64,000 bases of DNA. Origin: Bacteroides nordii WAL 11050 = JCM 12987 (GTDB taxonomy: Bacteria; Bacteroidota; Bacteroidia; Bacteroidales; Bacteroidaceae). A program made the position numbers and the translations under genes. How positions within the stretch are numbered: position 1 is the first letter of the stretch; each line of letters starts with the position of its first letter. Positions 60,777 through 64,000 of this stretch are shown here, in pieces. The notes under the pieces were generated by a model. It made no database searches and was not told where the DNA came from. It saw only the letters and a list, made by a program, of their open reading frames with translations. Location of the stretch: NCBI GenBank assembly GCA_000613465.1, contig BAJA01000016.1:1-64000 (forward strand), given 5' to 3'.

Positions 60777-63398
60777 ATGAGAAAGGCATTCATATTTATT
60801 CTGTTGAGTATATATTTTCTCTCGTGGAGCAATGAAGTTGCTTCGCAAGAGCGTATAAACTTGAATAGAGACTGGCGATATCAGGAGAATGATCCGGACG
60901 GAACTGATAGTACCTTGCACTATTCACGTTTGAAACCCTATTTACTGCCTTGTGCCAATGATTTTATCAAATCGGGGCAGAAACATATTCGTCCGGCAGG
61001 AAACCCGGGAGGCGAGGTGGCTTACGTGAAACCGGATTTTGACGATAGTAGCTGGAGGCAGTTGAACCTTCCGCATGACTGGGCTATTGAAGGACCTTTC
61101 AATATAGATTATGTAGGAGCTACCGGTAAATTGCCTTATTGGGGAATACGCTGGTATCGTAAATCCTTTGAGTTGAGTCCCAAAGATACCGGAAAACAAA
61201 TTTATCTGGATATAGATGGGGCGATGTCTTTCTCTTCTGTCTGGTGTAATGGGCAATTCGTCGGCGGATGGCCGTATGGTTATGCTTCTTACCGTCTTGA
61301 TCTGACTCCTTATGTGAAAGCCGGAAAGAAAAATATGCTGGCTATCCGTTTGGATAATCCGGATGATGCTTCCCGCTGGTATCCGGGATCGGGAATCTAC
61401 CGGAATGTATGGTTGGTGAAAACGTCTCCTGTACATGTAGCACAATGGGGTACATTTATCCGTAATAAAGAGATCTCTACTGATAAAGTCGTGATGGATA
61501 TGACCCTCCAACTGGAAAATAATACGGGGAAGAGTGTGCAGGCAAGCGTGAAGACTGATATATATGAACAGGACGAGACAGGAAATCCTAAAGGCACTAA
61601 GGTGGCTTCCTGCCCTGCGATGAAAGTGAAAATAGAGCAACAAGCTACCACCGAGTTACAGTCGGGTTTTGTTGTGCCTAATCCTAAATTGTGGGAAATT
61701 GAATCTCCCGCCTGTTATGTGGCAGTGACCCGCATTGAAGTAGACGGTCGTGAGGTAGAACGTTATCAAACTCCTTTCGGCATACGTGAGATTGAATTTA
61801 CTCACGATCAGGGATTTATGCTGAATGGCCGTAAAGTACCTATCAAAGGAGTTTGCATGCACCATGATCTCGGAGCATTGGGGGCAGCCTTCAATGAAGT
61901 GGCAGCCGAGCGCCAGTTGCGCATAATGAAAGAGATGGGAGCCAATGCAATTCGTACTTCACATAATCCACCTGCACCTGAATTGGTAGCTCTTTGTGAC
62001 CGTATGGGCTTGATGATGCAATTGGAGTTTGTGGATAGTTGGCATAAAGGGAAACGGAAAAATGATTATAATATCCTGTTTGATGATTGGAATGAAGCAG
62101 ATATGCGTTCGTTGGTTCGTCATTACCGGAATCATCCGTCAGTGATCATGTGGAGTATCGGTAATGAGGTGCACGATCAGGTAACAGATCTGGGTATAGA
62201 GATTGCCCGTAATCTTACTGCTTACAGTCATGATGAAGATCCTACGCGTCCTACTTCTTTGGGATGCAACAAACGGGATGCGATTTATCGTGATATTGTC
62301 AATCAGGTGGATATATTCGGGCTGAATTATTATCATAAGACATATCCTTTGTTTAAAGAGCAGAATCCTACACGCCGCTATCACGCCAGCGAGACCTCTT
62401 CGGCTACCAGTTCCCGTGGAGAATATTTCTTCCCGGTGACGAAGAATGTGAACGACAGCCGTTCCGGTTTTCAACTCTCTTCTTATGATATGACAACTAT
62501 CGGATGGGGATGCACGCCGGAAGAACAGTTCAAAATGAATGAGGCATATCCGTTTATGAGTGGAGAATTTGTGTGGACGGGATTCGATTATTTAGGAGAA
62601 CCTACGCCTTATAACAAAGACTTGACCAATCTGCTGAATTTCTCTGATCCTGTAGAGTTGGAGGCGGCTAAAAAAGAGTTGGAAGAGTTAGGCAAAATAA
62701 AAACTCCATCCCGTAGCTCTTATTTTGGAATTGTGGATTTATGCGGATTCCCTAAAGACCGTTACTATAATTATCAGAGTTATTGGCGTAAAGAACTTCC
62801 GTTGGTTCACATTCTTCCGCATTGGAACTGGCCGGAGCGGGTAGGAGAGGTTACACCGGTTCATATTTATACTTCGGGTGACGAAGTGGAACTTTCCTTG
62901 AACGGGAAGTCGCAAGGCAGACGGAAGAAAGAGCATTCTTATGATCGTCTCACCTGGGATGACGTTCGGTATGAATCGGGAGAACTGAAGGCGATAGCTT
63001 ATAAAGAGGGGAAACAGTGGGCGGAACAACAGGTAAAGACAACAGGCCAGCCTGCTGCGTTATCTGTCAATCCGGAGAAGAAGACTCTTCGAAATACTGG
63101 TACGGACCTGTCTTTTGTGCGTATTGATGTTGTAGATAAAGAAGGGTTGATCGTTCCCCGTACAAAGAACCTGTTAAAGTTCTCGGTTAGTGGTCCGGTT
63201 GAGATTGTAGCTACCGATAATGGTGATGCTACCAGTTTTGTTCCCTTCCAGTCTCATGAACGTGAGGCATACAATGGGCTTTGCCTGGTCATTCTTCGTT
63301 CTGTATCCGGTAAAACGGGTGAGGCTGTTCTGACGGTAGAGTCAGAGGGACTTCCAACGAAGAAGGTCAGTCTGCAAGTGGTGGCCGATGTTAAGTGA
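60777..63398 (+). CDS. GH2 family beta-galactosidase-like enzyme
   Basis: 873 aa with a signal peptide (FILLSIYFLSWSNEVAS). The sugar-binding domain has LPHDWAIEGPF and YRKSFELS, with WYPGSGIYRNVWL typical of GH2. The catalytic barrel has KGVCMHHDLGALGAAF and RTSHNPPAPELVALCDRMG. The acid/base Glu is in MWSIGNEVHD and the nucleophile Glu in SGEFVWTGFDYLGEP. Further beta domains follow (DEVELSLNGKSQGRRKK). GH2 also includes beta-glucuronidases and mannosidases; beta-galactosidase is the most likely. The next gene starts 9 bases later. Confidence 0.88.
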   Translation: MRKAFIFILLSIYFLSWSNEVASQERINLNRDWRYQENDPDGTDSTLHYSRLKPYLLPCANDFIKSGQKHIRPAGNPGGEVAYVKPDFDDSSWRQLNLPHDWAIEGPFNIDYVGATGKLPYWGIRWYRKSFELSPKDTGKQIYLDIDGAMSFSSVWCNGQFVGGWPYGYASYRLDLTPYVKAGKKNMLAIRLDNPDDASRWYPGSGIYRNVWLVKTSPVHVAQWGTFIRNKEISTDKVVMDMTLQLENNTGKSVQASVKTDIYEQDETGNPKGTKVASCPAMKVKIEQQATTELQSGFVVPNPKLWEIESPACYVAVTRIEVDGREVERYQTPFGIREIEFTHDQGFMLNGRKVPIKGVCMHHDLGALGAAFNEVAAERQLRIMKEMGANAIRTSHNPPAPELVALCDRMGLMMQLEFVDSWHKGKRKNDYNILFDDWNEADMRSLVRHYRNHPSVIMWSIGNEVHDQVTDLGIEIARNLTAYSHDEDPTRPTSLGCNKRDAIYRDIVNQVDIFGLNYYHKTYPLFKEQNPTRRYHASETSSATSSRGEYFFPVTKNVNDSRSGFQLSSYDMTTIGWGCTPEEQFKMNEAYPFMSGEFVWTGFDYLGEPTPYNKDLTNLLNFSDPVELEAAKKELEELGKIKTPSRSSYFGIVDLCGFPKDRYYNYQSYWRKELPLVHILPHWNWPERVGEVTPVHIYTSGDEVELSLNGKSQGRRKKEHSYDRLTWDDVRYESGELKAIAYKEGKQWAEQQVKTTGQPAALSVNPEKKTLRNTGTDLSFVRIDVVDKEGLIVPRTKNLLKFSVSGPVEIVATDNGDATSFVPFQSHEREAYNGLCLVILRSVSGKTGEAVLTVESEGLPTKKVSLQVVADVK

Positions 63399-63406
63399 GT
63401 TGTGTA

Positions 63407-64000
63407 TGGGAAGTATAATAAAGACAATAAGATTGCTGGCAGGCATGTGCTTGCTGGCAATCAGTGTATCTGCGCAAAATATTGATGTAAAGGGCACTCC
63501 GTGGGAAGGTGATGAGATTCTGAAGACTCCTGCTTATCGGGTAGTTGCCGAAGATTCCATCCGGTCCATTCAGTTTGAAGGGTTGTCGTATAAGGGGCAT
63601 ACGAAACAGGTTTTTGCTTTTTATGCTACACCCGGTATGTTGAAAGGCGATCGTTCTATAGACAAACAGCTCCCCGGTGTTGTATTGGTGCATGGTGGGG
63701 GTGGAAGAGCCTTTCGCGAATGGGTGTTACTATGGGCACGTCGTGGATATGCTGCCATAGCTATTGACACCCGCGGTAATGGAGCGAATAAGGAACATAT
63801 TGAGAACGGTTTTGAAGAAAACGGTAAAGATACCCCTTATTTTGATGTGACATTACCATTGAAAGAACAGTGGATGTATCAGGCTGTAGGAGATGTAATA
63901 CTATCTCATTCTTTGTTGCTTAGCTTTCCTGAAGTAGACAAGAAGCGTACGGCACTTACCGGTATCAGTTGGGGAGGAGTTCTGACCAGTGTTGCTACCT
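63407..64000 (+). CDS. Secreted alpha/beta-hydrolase (acetyl-xylan-esterase-like), 3' end outside window
   Basis: Open to the window edge. Signal peptide (RLLAGMCLLAISVSAQ). The alpha/beta-hydrolase core has LPGVVLVHGGGGRAFREWVL (oxyanion region), YAAIAIDTRGNG and the nucleophile elbow TGISWGGVLTS. This resembles CE7-like or prolyl-peptidase-like esterases found in glycan loci. It follows the GH2 gene by 8 bases and so is in an operon with it. Catalytic Asp and His lie beyond the window. Confidence 0.75.

Overview
The window looks like chromosome of a gut Bacteroides (Bacteroidota). The reasons are the Bacteroides-type promoters (TTTG, 19-20 nt, TAnnTTTG), a hybrid two-component regulator next to many glycoside hydrolases, a Bacteroidetes-style thi operon, and OMP_b-brl and TonB-plug type envelope proteins. 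Species cannot be named from sequence alone.

Layout. 1-7.3 kb: tail of a partial gene, two RNA-modification enzymes (RluA-like and RlmD), pyruvate phosphate dikinase and two small beta-barrel proteins. 7.4-14.2 kb: a leftward thiamine operon (thiS-thiE-thiG-thiC-HEAT-like protein-thiH-thiF-tenI-like) behind a TPP riboswitch. 14.5-22.2 kb: superoxide dismutase, a secreted YD-repeat-like protein, a PcrA/UvrD helicase, a glycine-zipper lipoprotein, a flavodoxin-fold oxidoreductase and carboxynorspermidine decarboxylase. 22.3-22.9 kb: six tRNA genes (Gly, Leu-CAG, Leu-GAG, Gly, Leu-CAG, Gly). 23.1-26.4 kb: an outer-membrane beta-barrel protein and a remnant of an RND efflux pump. 26.4-64 kb: a long rightward carbohydrate-use region: two GH28-like beta-helix enzymes, two membrane-anchored DUF362 proteins, GH97, GH31, GH36, a six-hairpin glycosidase-like protein, a hybrid two-component sensor (HTCS), an alpha/beta-hydrolase plus SGNH esterase fusion, a barrel-less MG2/plug protein, three discoidin proteins with Por-type C-terminal domains, small plug-like proteins and lipoproteins, a GH2 beta-galactosidase and an esterase cut by the window end. 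The enzyme set (polygalacturonase-like, alpha- and beta-galactosidase-like, esterases) suggests a galactose-containing, possibly acetylated, pectic or side-chain glycan. No SusC/SusD pair is visible, so uptake genes must lie outside or be absent.

Quality. At least 21 frame breaks occur in otherwise intact genes, including essential or housekeeping ones (ppdK, thiC, thiH, sodB, pcrA). Each is repaired by adding back one or two bases, usually in a short homopolymer. I read them as deletion errors in the assembly, not gene decay, and have annotated these genes at their repaired extents.

Most interesting beyond genes: a family of intercistronic palindromic elements. Their arms differ between loci but are complementary within a locus. 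Several carry a shared core, and they sit at or over the stop codon of the upstream gene. A second small repeat family built around AAAGTACGTACTTT occurs twice.
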